Below are positions 35,037-46,262 of a DNA stretch of 64,000 nt, one piece after another. Source of the DNA: Lepas anatifera. Lineage: Eukaryota > Arthropoda > Thecostraca > Lepadidae. Numbering within the stretch: the first letter of the stretch is position 1; each line of letters opens with the position of its first letter. The translations under genes were made by a program, and so were the position numbers. The notes beneath the pieces were generated by a model. That model did no database searches. It saw nothing but the letters and a program-made list of their open reading frames with translations, and was not told the DNA's origin. Where the stretch lies: the NCBI GenBank assembly GCA_034440635.1, contig JAOTON010000393.1:57412-121411 (forward strand), given 5' to 3'.

Positions 35037-35189
35037 CTTTCGTCCCGAAAGACGTCAACAAAAATTATCAACACTTCTTTCTAACGGAGCTAACAACAAC
35101 AAAAACAAAGAATGCGTGCACATGCATCACGAACACATGCATGCACCAAACCATGGCGGTGTGGGTAAACAGGCATTACATCAGGACAT

Positions 35190-35984
35190 TTACATAACAT
35201 AATCATTCATTCTTACTGGCGTTCTCCTTAATCGAGTGGACGTCCTCACCCCATCATTCTGCCCATGCCACCCTGGTCCCATCCCATTAGGAACGCTTAT
35301 GGGGGAGGATGATTCGCCCTCTCCAGTGTCTTGATTTTGGTTCTCATTCTGCTCTTTCCACGTGAAGTGTGCTGGTCCTTCATGTTTCCACAAACGGTTC
35401 ACGTGTACCACCTTCTGGGGGTTGCGACGAGTTGACATGTTGCCACCGAACCTGATGCGATACGTCACATCAGAGAGGCAATCCACAATGACGTACAAAC
35501 CCTCCCAGTCTGAACTGAGCTTGGGGCTCTTTCCCTTTTGTCTCCTGGGGTTGTACAGCCACACCTTGTCTCCCGGTTGGAGGACGGTTCGGGTCGCTTT
35601 GGCGTCATGACGATTCTTCATGACCTTGGCTCGTATGTTCAGACGGCCCCTGACCTGGTGGTGAACATCCTCCAGGCGACGTTTCAAGTTTGCCACGAAT
35701 CCCGGGTAACTTCTAGCGTCTTCCCGTCCTGCCGGGGGCTCTTCCGTCAGCAAGTCCATAGGAAGACGGATTTCACGCCCCATCATGAGGCGTGCCGGTG
35801 TGTAGGTCGTGACCTCGTGTTCTGCGGTTCTGTAAGCCATCAACAGTGCAGGCAGATGGACGTCCCATTCATCCTGGCTTTGCATGCAGAACTTGGCGAG
35901 TTCCTGACCAAGAGTACCGTTAAACCGCTCCACCATGCCATCTGACTCGGGGTGGAGCGGCGTAGTCCTTGTCTTCCGTATTCC
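35190..35984 (-). pseudogene. Integrase C-terminal part in shifted frame
   Basis: After the frameshift near 35983 the frame continues with MVERFNGTLGQELAKF and LLMAYRTAEHEVTTYTPA, then the GPY/F-type module DKVWLYNPRRQKGKSPKL…WEGLYVIVDCLSDVTYRI, ending at 35190. It completes the catalytic core and the DNA-binding end of integrase, but it cannot be read from the upstream pol frame. No chromodomain is obvious. Confidence 0.9.
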
Positions 35985-38900
35985 AAGAATGCGGCAAGTT
36001 TCCTTGAAACCTCGCTTTCAAAGTTCCGGCCCTGGTCTGAATGAAGCTCATTGGGAACTCCAAACCGGGAAAAGAAGTTGTCAACCAGAGCCCCAGCCAC
36101 AGTTGCTGCTTCCTGATTTGGAATGGCGAACGCTTCTGGCCACTTGGTGAAATAGTCCATGGCCACGCATATGTAGCGATTTCCCTTCTTCGTCACAGGT
36201 AGAGGACCCACGATGTCCACTGCCACGCGCTCCATAGGGTTGCCGACCAAGTATATCTGCAGAGGTGCAGAATTTCTGCTGTTGGGGCCCTTCTTCGCAC
36301 AACATGTGTCACAAGTTCGACACCACTCTTGCACGTCTTGTCGCATCCCAACCCAGTAGTATCGCTGTCTCAGTCGTTGCAGCGTCTTTCTGGTCCCAAA
36401 ATGGCCTCCTATCAGTGAGTTATCGTGAGAATCCTTTAGGATGTCGTGGCGGAGCAGTTTTGGCACTACAGAGAGCCAATGTTTGATCAGGCCATCAGTC
36501 GACTCCCAACGGCGTTGAAGCTCTCCATCTTTCATACGCAGCATGTCCCATTGAGACCAGTAGTGCTTCGTCTCTCTGCTGGTAGACGACAAGTCTTCCC
36601 AAGATGGTCGATCTGAACCTCTCTGTAAATGTGTGTAGATGGGGGCCAAGTCGGGGTCCTGAGCCTGTGCATCCTGTATTTTCGGTGCTGACTCTGTCTC
36701 CTTTGCTTCACTCCTCGTCCCACCATCTCCTGATGTGGTAGCATGGCATGAAGCGATTGACTTGTCGAGTCTTTCACAGTGCTCACAGTCATCAGGACAG
36801 GGTCGTCTGCTGAGCCCATCAGCGTTGCCATGCTTTTCTCCGGGTCTGTGCAAAACCTTGAAGTCATACTGGCCCAGGCGTGCCAGCCAGCGGGCGAGTT
36901 GACCTTCCGGTTCCTTGAGCGACCTCAACCACTGTAGTGCAGCGTGGTCACTACGCACGATGAAGTGAGCCCCGTACACGTAATGGTGGAAATGCCGCAC
37001 CGACTCGACGATCGCCAACAACTCCCGACGGGTTACGCAGTAGTTCTTCTCTGGCTTGGTCAGTGCTCTACTAAAGTACGCAACAGCCTTTTCTCCACCA
37101 GGCGACCCCTGGGAGAGCACAGCCCCGATGCCACATGAACTTGCGTCCGTGTCAAGGATGAACGTTGATTTCGGGTCGGGATAGGCTAGTACCGGAGCAG
37201 AGGTCAGCGCCAGTTTTAATCTCTCGAACGCTTCCTGGCATGTGGCTGACCAAATGAACTTAATGCCCTTCCCCGTCAACTCATGCAGTCGAGCGGCTAT
37301 CGTTGCAAAGCTCCTGACATACTTCCGGTAGTACGAGCACAACCCGAGAAAGCTACGAAGGTCCTTCACGTTGTTAGGTTTCGGCCACTCCGTTATAGCC
37401 GAAACCTTTACAGGGTCCGTGGCGACACCCTGCTTGGAAACTTCATGACCAAGATACGTCACCTTCTTTTGAAAAAGGCAGCATTTCTTCGGGTTGAGCT
37501 TGAGACCTGCCGCTCGAAAGCGCTCGAATACCTCGGTGAGTCGCCTCTGCGCCTCTGCAAAGGAGGATCCGAAGACAATTACATCGTCCAGATATACCAG
37601 GAGCGACTTCCAGTGAAGTCCAGCCAAGACAGCTTCCATAAGACGCTCAAACGTCGCCGGAGCATTGCATAATCCGAACGGCATGACCCTGAACTCCCAG
37701 AGCCCTGAGCCGCAAGAGAATGCTGTCTTCGGCTTATCTTTGGCGCTCATCTTTACCTGGTGATACCCTGACTTCAGATCTAGAGTCGAAAACCACCTTG
37801 CTCCAGAGAGTGCGTCAAGGGAGTCATCAATCCTTGGGATAGGGTATGAATCCCTCAGCGTTACCTCGTTCAAGCGTCGATAGTCCACGCAGCACCGCGT
37901 TGATCCGTCTTTCTTTCGAACTAGGACCAAGGGAGACGACCAAGCGCTCTCAGACTTCTCGATGATCCCTTGCTGTTCCATATCCCTCACAAGGGCGTCG
38001 GCTTCTTCTCGTTTGGCAAGAGGGATGCGTCGTGGAGGAATCTTGATGGGGCGCGTATCTGAAGTCTTAATGCTGTGTTGGACGAGATCACTAGCACCTA
38101 GATCTCCATCATGTCGCGAGAAAACGTCTGAATATTCCACCAGTACGTCTCTCACATGATCTTGCTCGGTTGTCGTTAAGTCCTGATTGCTGCGATCGAA
38201 AAGCTGCTGTACATGCGTTGGAAGGGTTTTCCCACCCCAACCGGTGGACTTCGTCTCCTTACCCACTATATCACTATCGTGGACATCTACACCACGAGCC
38301 ACAACGGATCCCCCCTTTAGGAGAACGGTATGGTCTGAGAAATTCCCCACCAGAAGAGGAAATGAGGGTCCCTTAGTGTTTACCAGGGTCTTTGCAACCA
38401 TTATGCCCACCCCCAGGCCATCCGTCATTTCGTCTAGCCCCAAAGCGCTCCCGGACGGACCCATGGGGTGACAATTGACAATGCACTCCGACCGTGGGGG
38501 AATACGCACCGGCTTTGCAACGGCGACCCTGTAGGTCTTCGGTTGTTCTGCAGGAGACACAGAAGTCCAGAGCTGAATGTTGCGCCCTCCCATCTTCAAG
38601 AGCCGGTTTGGCAAGTCCAAGCAACATCCATTCTCTGTAAGGTAATCCAGCCCCAGGATGCAGTCTTCGACCATCTCGTCAGCGACATACACAGCATGCC
38701 GGGAGAACATTCCCCCCACTTCCAGGGATACATCAACTGGACCTCTCAGTCCAGTGCATTTCCCAGTGACATCACACAAACCACTTGGAATGCGTGGATA
38801 GCTGTCGCTGGGCAGAAGATCCTTCTTCAGGAGTGTCCGATTAGAGCCAGTGTCTATGAGGATGGGACATGAGTTCCCATTGATCCGACCCGTTACGAAG

Positions 38901-39070
38901 AGGTGGTTATGTGAAACTGGTTGGGACTCTATGTCTGAGTGGGTCAACTGCTGTCCCTCGCTGTTGTCCCCTACTCGTTTCCCTGCCTTGCGTATTTCTT
39001 TGGCTGGGGCTTTTTGATCGATTGACCACAGTCCCTTCGGTAATGGCCCATTTGGTTGCAGTTCCAGCAC
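35840..39070 (-). pseudogene. pol: Pol polyprotein (PR-RT-RNase H-IN), frameshifted in integrase
   Basis: The open frame has no plausible ATG at its start (39070 is GTG), consistent with expression as a gag-pol fusion. Domains by residue from 39070: aspartic protease with DTGS at 73-76; reverse transcriptase about 320-500 with FSTLDLKSGYHQ, MPFGLCNAP and YLDD at 493-496; RNase H with LDTDASSCGIGAVL from about 639; integrase HHCC zinc finger beginning at His 882; catalytic core with VAVDIVGPLP and HSDQGRNF. About 35983 one base is missing, and the frame runs on to a stop at 35840 in unrelated sequence. The third catalytic acid of the core is therefore in the other frame. Confidence 0.95.
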
Positions 39071-40074
39071 GGCCCGACGTCAAGCTTCTTGTTGCCACCT
39101 TTTGCTGCCGCGGAAGTGCCAATGCGCCTCACACTAAGCTCTAGCTCCTCCAAACGGGACAGAACAGTACTCAGCGTTTCCTTGACAGTCGGCTCAGAGT
39201 TTGTCGTCGGACCGTTAGCCTGGTGAGTATAGAACTCATTTGTCTGGATGCGCCGAAGCGGAGCCGACTTCAAGGACTTGCTAAGGGACTCGAACTCTAA
39301 AGCAACGCTTAATGCGTCGCTGAGCTTAGCTGGCTTCGCCTGTCGCACAGCCATCTGCATGTCCGTGTCGTGAAGAGCATCGATGAAGTAATCGCAAGCC
39401 AGCCTCGCTCGGAAGTCAACAGGTCCGGTGGGGTACGCCAGATTAGTTAATCGTTCCACGTCCATAGCCAGTTCACGCAGTGTTTCCCTGGCACGGCGCA
39501 CCCGAGTTCTAAGCTCTGTGCGGTGCAGTTCCCCTTGGTGGGTGTCTCCAAACCTCTGCTCCAGGCTGGAGACCAGGGACTGATAGCTGAACGAGCACTC
39601 ATCCGACACACAGCTAAGCACATCCAGTGCCGGACCCCTCAGTGCTGCCGTCAGATGAGCCGCTCTACGCTCCAGTGACCAACCGTTGAAAACGGCGATC
39701 CGCTCAAACTGGGCCAGGTATACCCTCCATGCCACCGTCCCGTCAAAGTCAGGGACCTTGATGCAAGATTGGGTTCCTGCCAGGGCCCCCGAAGTGGAAG
39801 GTCCGGTATATAGCTCTGTCTTCTGAGCCCCAGTCTGGGCGAACTCGAGAAGGACATTTCTCAAATCGTCGAGTTTGGTCTCCACCTCCCCCATACGCTG
39901 CTCAAACCACCGGTCCATAGTTTCCTGATGTTGAACAAGCTGTTCTTTCATCACGACGGGAAGGGGCGAGGGTGGGCTCCCAAAAATAACCTCTTCACAC
40001 TTTTCGGCTGATTCAGGCTTGGCCAAATCAGCGAGACTGCGCGTAAAGGGCCTATTTTCGCGCTGTTGAGCCAT
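38971..40074 (-). CDS. gag: Gag polyprotein of the Gypsy element
   Basis: I chose the ATG at 40074 (product 367 residues); the open frame extends to 40110 only from a TTG codon. The N-terminus is basic/polar, and residues about 110-250 form a retrotransposon gag/capsid-like helical domain (…VYLAQFERIAVFNGW, LEQRFGDTHQGEL). A CCHC zinc knuckle, CWNCNQMGHYRRDC, at about 336-349 would bind RNA. The stop is inside the pol frame, which overlaps by about 100 bases in the -1 frame, so pol is probably made by -1 frameshifting. It forms the virus-like particle core. The frame is intact. Confidence 0.93.
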   Translation of the reverse strand: MAQQRENRPFTRSLADLAKPESAEKCEEVIFGSPPSPLPVVMKEQLVQHQETMDRWFEQRMGEVETKLDDLRNVLLEFAQTGAQKTELYTGPSTSGALAGTQSCIKVPDFDGTVAWRVYLAQFERIAVFNGWSLERRAAHLTAALRGPALDVLSCVSDECSFSYQSLVSSLEQRFGDTHQGELHRTELRTRVRRARETLRELAMDVERLTNLAYPTGPVDFRARLACDYFIDALHDTDMQMAVRQAKPAKLSDALSVALEFESLSKSLKSAPLRRIQTNEFYTHQANGPTTNSEPTVKETLSTVLSRLEELELSVRRIGTSAAAKGGNKKLDVGPCWNCNQMGHYRRDCGQSIKKPQPKKYARQGNE

Positions 40075-40132
40075 TTTACCTTTTTCGAGCGGAAAAAAAT
40101 ATGGTGGCAAACAAATTTAAGCGCAAAAAAGG

Positions 40133-40149
40133 TCCCACTTCTGACACCA
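40133..40149 (-). other. Primer binding site, tRNA-Leu type
   Basis: On the minus strand TGGTGTCAGAAGTGGGA follows the 5' LTR after one base. It is complementary to a tRNA 3' end TCCCACTTCTGACA plus CCA, which I recall as animal tRNA-Leu(CAA). It would prime minus-strand DNA synthesis. Confidence 0.8.
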
Positions 40150-40150
40150 A

Positions 40151-40712
40151 TGTTGCGCCGCCCCGCTGGATAGGTTAAAGCCACCGAGTTCAGTAAAGGG
40201 GGTGCTATATTATGAGCCGTCCTGGCACACGAACACGGTACTCACGCACACGTGGTAGGTGATTCGGCGTATCCCCGGCTCCAGCCACGAGACCCGCCGA
40301 AACATTCACCACTAATAGCACAGCACTCAGCACTCGTTCGCTTCTACACACAGGTCTGAACCCACACAACCCCCCCGTCCCAGTCAGCCACAACTGGGAC
40401 AATTAGATTGTGTGCGCGACCGTGGCTGCTATCGGCACCAGCCGCATAACCGCCAACGGTCTCGCAGTGATTACTGCACGGAGCCAGGCAACCGGCGCCA
40501 GCCGCGAAACCCACCTGCTCCGTCTGAGTCTACAGACAAGACTGCCCGGCCGCCACCGGTCAGCCAACGAAATGACCCCGCCCGCGCGCCAACCACGTGA
40601 CCGCCGCGGGGCGGGGCCACCGACCAATCACCGGCCCACCCGCCAGCTGGCCGGCCAGCACCAACGGTGCCGGTCAGCGGCGAGAGGCCCGGCCCAGCCG
40701 CTGTTCGCAACA
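40151..40712 (-). repeat. 5' LTR (element orientation)
   Basis: The 562-bp repeat is bounded by the 7-bp inverted repeat TGTTGCG/CGCAACA. It has one more C than the 3' LTR in the run near 40371-40377. The GC-rich part (40540-40710) would be the element's upstream U3 side. Confidence 0.95.
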
Positions 40713-40716
40713 GTAT

Positions 40717-41200
40717 CAAGCTCTAAAGTGGTGCAGTATCAGGCTTAAGTGTGGTACCATTTGTGAATTACATGTGTCAGCAAGTCACATGATGCCTCAC
40801 ATCGGCGCCCCTTCCAGTTAGGGGCACCGTCACAGAGTTTTTACAGGGGGGACAGACCCCAGCTGGTGCTGACCTGGGAAGGCGAATTTTGAGCATATTT
40901 GGTACCTGACAGCATGAATGGCAATGGACCAAAAATTTGGAGGGGCATCCTTTTGGTTGGCCAACAGGGGAGATGCCCCCCCGCTTTCGGCGCCCATGCT
41001 TCTAGTGATGTGAACCAAAGTTTGAGGTTGACATGCTGGGTGAATCAACCCCACATGCTTCAGCAAACTTGGCTTTGCACATTAGACATCTACAGCTGAC
41101 ATTTATTGCGTATTTACTCCAGGAAAATACAGTGGATGGTACGATTCTATGCAAAGGATGGGAAGTTGAGGTACACTGTTTTTACCATCCTTGTACCATT
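40717..41200. other. Unassigned interval
   Basis: It lies between the LTR element and the TTAA-family element. It has ggggggacagacccc and gggagatgccccccc blocks, which look like remnants of DNA-transposon ends. No gene. Confidence 0.45.
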
Positions 41201-42192
41201 TTAACATGCCCAGCTGGGGTCTCTTGCATGACGCGCCCCCCTTCGTATCTTGGTCCCCACGAAAACTAAAGGAAAATTATGGGTGGTGTTGGAAAGCTCT
41301 TGACAAGACGAAGCGATTTTATACGAAGAATTTTCATGTCAAGTCAATATTGGGGTCAACATAGGTCAAAGAAGATTCCAGAGGCTTACAACAGAGCAGT
41401 GTACGTTTCTCTCTCTAGATCTGCCCTCAGGGGAGCTAGAGCAAATCTTTATGCATCATTGGATTCCTCTCATCGCTGCGAATTGAATGATGTATAATAT
41501 GGCCTTCCTAGGTCAAATAGTGAAAATGACTTGACCTCGAGCTAGGTCAGGGTCAGAGAGTGACCCGGTATCGTCATTTTGCATATTAATCGACTTCTCG
41601 TGACAATATAAGCACAATGCAAGCAAAATTGGAGCTTTATCTCAATTCAATGAGCAGTTATTGGCCAAATAATCACTGTATGCTCCCGAGACCTGATATG
41701 ACCTTTGGGAGGTCAGATGGTTAAAAACTCAACTTAGTTTTCAAGATCGTGGTAAGAATAGACGGCTTGAGGATTTTCAGCTTTATCTATGCAATATATA
41801 CTGAAAACGAGCCCATTCTATTTTTCACCATAGACTTGTAATGGGGTGACCAAGAAATTGACCCCACCTTAGGTAAAAAATATGGAAATTCCGAGATAGC
41901 AGGTTTGTAGACCTTAATGATTTTATCATATTGTGGAAGTTTCAAAGTGATCGGTTCGCTGATGTTCCCTGGGCACCGCTTCAAACTCGTAATTTTAGGT
42001 TTTGATGTCGGGTCACTTGACCTTGAATAGCTCCTTGACCAGACATGACCTTAACTCAAAGATTTGGTCAGATGTGTAAAATTGATTAGGAATAGGGTAC
42101 TGTAAGTTTCGTTGCTCTGCGTCTCTTCGTTTTGGAGATATCTGGAAAAAACCAGGAGGGGCGAATTTCACCCCCTGCGGGGCGCGTGTTAA
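41201..42192. mobile_element. TTAA-family element, complete diverged copy
   Basis: The left end TTAACATGCCCAGCTGGGG (41201) and the right end read inward, TTAACACGCGCCCCGCAGG (ends 42192), are imperfect inverted repeats with TTAA at both edges. The body has GGTCA/TGACC motifs (for example 41510-41570) like the 9636-11330 element. It has no ORF of transposase type. Confidence 0.7.
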
Positions 42193-43083
42193 ATTCACAG
42201 ACGCACACTGCCCACTTCACCATGTTGACCTACAACCCCTATGTATGTTTGGTTAGCTATGGCCGATGGAGTTGCCGCCTACTGGAGATTGCGCGGCAAC
42301 TTGCCGGTCGCCGCATTGTGAGAAGTTATTCGGCGGCGGCGGCTTCCCCACCTGGGCCTGCGGCAACGGTAGTCGCCTGGGTAACTGTGGCTCAACCCGG
42401 GCCAGCGGCAGCGACCGCCCAACCCGGGCCTGCGGCGGCTCCTTGGAACAGCGGTGGCCCCCTCTGATTCAGTCAGTCCTCGACACACTCGTGAACGTGA
42501 CACCGGTGATATATCGACGGAGGAGATGCCTCAACTGTTCGATGAGCTGATGTGCAGTCTACGGCGTCATGGTCTCCCCCACCTCCCCCCCAACTATCCA
42601 TCGCATCGCGCCTCACGAACACCGTCGCCTCCCGCCTCCGGCCTTGCCAGTGCCGTCACCCCCGCCTCACCAGTGCCGTCACCTCCCACATCACTAGTTC
42701 CGTCACCTCACGTACACGGATCTTGGGGGGGGTTAGGATGGACCCTCGGGGCCATCTGAAATGGTCATGGCAACCCCCTGAAAGTTGAATAGCGCCCTCT
42801 GAAATGTCGCTTCCCATCCCCCCTAGAATGCGAGAATCGGCGCCCACCGATAGGATTTTGCGCCCACCTGAAAAGTTTTGCAGGCAAGAAGTGGCACCCA
42901 CTGGAAAGGTGCCCCCGATCGGCAATGTCGGCGCCGCGGGGGTGCCATCCGGACCTTGGACCGGCAAAATATTTCAGGCGGGCGCAAAATCCTAACAATG
43001 GGCGCCGATTTTCGCATCTTTGGAGAAAAGGTGAAAAGCGATATTTCAGGGGCGCCATCAACCCTTCAGGCGGCACCGTAACC
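42193..43083. repeat. GC-rich block and hAT-MITE-like remnants
   Basis: 42320-42450 carries imperfect repeats of cccgggcctgcggc. 42720-43080 contains phrases shared with the hAT MITEs (gcgcccaccgataggatttt, ggaaaggtgcccccgatcgg), but clean ends or a TSD are not seen. Short ORFs lie on all frames; none is supported. Confidence 0.5.
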
Positions 43084-43091
43084 ATCCAGGG

Positions 43092-43337
43092 CATAGGCAG
43101 AATCCAGGGGTGGGGTAAGTGTCCCTCCGATTGACGCTCGGCGCCCCCTAAAATTGTCACAGCGCTGCCCTGAAATGTCGGTTCTCACCCCTCCCCTCCC
43201 CAGGATGTGAAAATCGGCGCCCACCGATATGATTTGGCGCCCACCTCATAGTTTTTTGGTCCAAAGTGGCACCCTCCTGGTCTGGATGGTGCCAACCCGG
43301 AAAGGTGCCCCGATCGGCTATCCGGGATCCGCCTATG
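43092..43337. mobile_element. 246-bp hAT-type MITE
   Basis: The ends are CATAGGCAGAATCCAGG on the left and GGGATCCGCCTATG on the right, imperfect inverted repeats of the 32457 element. The flanking 8-bp repeats are ATCCAGGG (43084-43091) and ATTCAGGG (43338-43345), with one mismatch. It has the same interior phrases (gcgcccaccgatatgattt). It is older than the copy at 32457. Confidence 0.85.
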
Positions 43338-43345
43338 ATTCAGGG

Positions 43346-44840
43346 GCACAGATGGTCGATAAGAGGGGCACCTGCCCCTTTAATTGACCCCCGATCTGTA
43401 TGGTGATGGGAAAAATGTCTGCCTGACTGCCGCAAAAATTGGTAACGATCAAATAATTTCAATCAAATATTTAACTTTTGTTCCTAAACACACGTAAAAT
43501 AACGATCGTAGCTCATATACCGTGAGAAAAGAAACATTAGAGAACAAACTTTTCCCGAACACGTTCCCCGAACGCAACCTCTCTCTCTCGGGCCTTGAAC
43601 GCGGCCATGCTGCTCCCAGAATACTGTCCCATGATTGGTTCTTGGCTATGACGTAGGCAGTGACGTCAAGCGGGCAAGTCCTGCATAAATCACCGACCTC
43701 AAAAATTCACTCCTGCATATGGAAGCCTCTGAAAAATCTCTCCAGACAAATCTGGAGAACGAAAAGACGGGATCTAGAGGCTTGGGTGTCTTTTGAAAAA
43801 ACCGACCCTGGAGGTCGGTTTTTTCAAAAAGACGCCCAAAATCTTGGAATATTTCCAAAATATATATCCATTAATTTAGATTTATCTATTGAATTTAATG
43901 CCAGGAAAAGCTCAGAATCAAGATATTTAGGGTCATTGCTTTCAAATTTGGGTAAGCATATTTCTCAAACTTCTAGAGTTTCACTGTAAGACTGCGGCTA
44001 AAATCTGAAAAACGAGATGCGGCTGCTCAATGAAATACGAATCGAGCCAGGCCATTTACGGCTAAAGTGTTGATTTTACTGCCGCAGTCAGTTTCCAGGG
44101 AACATCGATATTCGAACACGGACGAAGAACAATGTGCCCACTCAACATCGCTGAGAGGATTAAGCAATTTACAAATGTGACAGCCTTGTAGGCGGTCTCG
44201 CCAGCAGCAGCAGGTTAGGACGCTATTCTAAATGCAGTAAAAGCACGTCACGTGCGTGAAAGAAAATAACCTACTTAAAATTCGAGTCAATGTTGCGGCT
44301 AATAACTGAAAAACGAGATGCGGCTGCTCAATGAAATACGAATCGAGCCAGGCCATTTACGGCTAAAGTGTTGATTTTACTACCGCAGTCAGTTTCCAGG
44401 GAACATCGATATTCAAACACGAACGAAGAACACTTTTTGGAATTAGACTGTGCAATACCAAAGTGGGTCCGATGGCACTACCTATGAAAATGTAGATGCC
44501 GCCACTGAGACTACGCTGTGGCGACATCTACATTTGGCAAGCAAGCTGTTTTGCTGTCATCGGCACCAGAAGCTAACCACATTGGGGTGTAAGACTAAGA
44601 ACTCAGAAATCTATAGATTGGGCGAGTAGGTTCCCAGCTCAGCAGCCACACATACACCAATGGGTAGCCCTGATGGCAGACCACAAAGAGGAGAGAGATC
44701 TCTCTTCTCACTCATAACTGGCAAGAAAATAAGATGTGTCTTCTAGTCCATTGTTTGATCAGATCCAAGCCCCTTCATTGACTGGTGTTAAGAAGTTATC
44801 TCCTGGTTTGTGGTGGGATGTACATCCTGAGGTCTTGATG
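43346..44840. repeat. Foldbacks and a 140-bp direct repeat; no gene
   Basis: 43782-43839 forms a hairpin (arms around cttttgaaaaaaccgacc, loop ctgga). It is preceded by a smaller hairpin at 43740-43757 (ctccaga/tctggag). A 140-bp sequence at about 43990-44130 is repeated at about 44292-44432. 44488-44505 pairs with 44518-44535 (one mismatch). No coding ORF is supported. Confidence 0.65.
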
Positions 44841-46262
44841 TCAGAGCCGCATGACGAAATCCATGGAGCGAAGCGCATTGAGATTTCTCAAGCGGCTCTA
44901 TTCTGGCCGCTCAGACGGGTCTCGTCGTGGTCTGTTGTTGGCGTCTGTCCGTCCTGAGAATTGATGTCAGAGCTCTGGAATTTTGTAGGGTGATAGCCCT
45001 TCTGCTCCAGACACCCAAACTGAAGCCCCTAGTCGAAATCCAAAATAGTTTTTGAGAAATTTTGGCTCAAACTTTTTCTGTTTTATATTTTTCTAATTTT
45101 TACTTCTTAACCTACGAACTTGAAACTTATGTCCTTTTCGAAAGATAACAAGGGCCAGCTAGGGAAAACGAATTGAGCTGATCCGACAATATTTATTGCG
45201 CGAAAACGCGGCTTTTCTCACGCGAGCAAAAAACCAGCTAAAAGTTGATGGCCGACTTGTGCGCTCGAAATGTCAGAAGACAGGCCTCAGTTAGCTGAAA
45301 GGCAGTTACCTAGGGGTAGCTAGGCAAATTTTGTAGTGCTTAGGCATAGTTTTGAGTGCAAAACGCAAAATTTTGACCTATTTTTTACAGTTCTTCCGGA
45401 AGACTGAATTTTGGTTCATTTCATTTTAACGTTAATATCTCACAATCTAATTGACCGATTTGAGTTTTCATTTCAAATAATGAAAGAACATTGCTTCCGC
45501 CTGATAATATTTGGAGATGGACATTGTGAATGTGAAATTCTTTTGTTTTATAGGCACAAATAGAAATTGAGTCAAAAAACTTTTTATTTGCATCTTCCTG
45601 GTTCCAAGCTCATGTCACTCACAAACTCAGAACTGACATGGCTGAAGAGGAAAGTTACTTGCGGTCATTTCGCTCACTTATACTACCCACCTATCTCTAA
45701 TGGCTTTCGAGTAATTAGTCCAAAATGTATTACAAGATGCTAAAGTTCTCGGACCACCTTTGCTTCTCACCATGGTTTCAAGTCCTTAAAATGGATGGAA
45801 GTGGAAGTAATTTGGCATGAAGCTAGCTTACGATCCTAGCTCGACGATACAACTAATTTCAGCCCAAAAGAATGTTTGGTTCGTCTTCTAGAAGCACCTT
45901 TATATCGTGCCTTTTCGGGACAAGCACAGCACCCGGCGCCAGCGGCCCGGCATATTCGGCGGAGTTGTACTAGCCAGTGACCTCCTGACGGGTCACAGCT
46001 GTTCAGCTAGTGGGAGGATGGGTAGTGTGGCACGGTGGTCTAGTGGTTAGAGGCCCTGTCTCTTGAGCAGGTAGGTCCGGTTCGAATCCGGTGGTGACCA
46101 CGTACTCTTTATTGGTTATTTCAAAGAAAAGAATGATAAAACTGACTTGCAGGCTTATGAAGAGATACATTAAGAACGAAATATGGTTTGCTTTCGGCAC
46201 ATTGTCATGCGGCTCTCCTGCGCCGGTGGGGCGTTAGTCCAGGCCGCAGGCCGAGGTAGATC
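44841..46262 (+). mobile_element. Hairpin-bounded repeat, copy a, with pol III boxes
   Basis: It starts with hairpin block H1 (44841-44937), then tgttgttgg, then an about 900-bp AT-rich body. A GC-rich stretch (45920-46010), a tRNA-like module (46029-46100) and an end related to inverted H2 (46206-46257: tgcggctctcctgcgccgg…ggccgcaggccgagg) follow. It is homologous throughout to 47597-48985 and, diverged and inverted, to the AT segments at 6111-7045 and 11771-12740. It encodes no protein. The class is uncertain (SINE-like or Helitron-like). Confidence 0.7.
46029..46100 (+). other. tRNA-like module with A and B boxes (not a functional tRNA)
   Basis: The A box TGGTCTAGTGG is at 46036-46046 and the B box GGTTCGAATCC at 46079-46089. 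The anticodon arm (cctgt-ctcttga-gcagg) and most of the T arm can pair, giving a CTT anticodon. The acceptor strands (ggcacgg and ggtgacc) do not pair, so it is a tRNA-derived promoter module, not a tRNA gene. Confidence 0.7.

Larger units (their letters stand above)
34453..40716 (-). mobile_element. Ty3/Gypsy LTR retrotransposon, full length
   Basis: This is a complete element in minus orientation: LTRs at 34457-35017 and 40151-40712, primer binding site, gag, pol, polypurine tract, and 4-bp duplications GTAT at 34453-34456 and 40713-40716. By eye the LTRs differ only by one C in a C-run, so the insertion is very recent. The domain order PR-RT-RNase H-integrase is Metaviridae-type. No env-like ORF is present. 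Integrase carries a one-base frameshift near 35983, so this copy is probably non-autonomous for integration. Confidence 0.97.

Noticed and set aside
34715..35197. 160-residue ORF and its near-twin at 40410-40748
   Set aside because: Both lie in the two LTR copies, so the similarity comes from LTR identity, not from a gene family.
39951..40184. ORF overlapping the gag start and primer binding site
   Set aside because: An out-of-frame shadow of gag that runs into the LTR.
46029..46100. Functional tRNA-Lys(CTT) gene
   Set aside because: The A/B boxes and the anticodon arm are good, but the acceptor strands do not pair and the module lies inside a repeated element.
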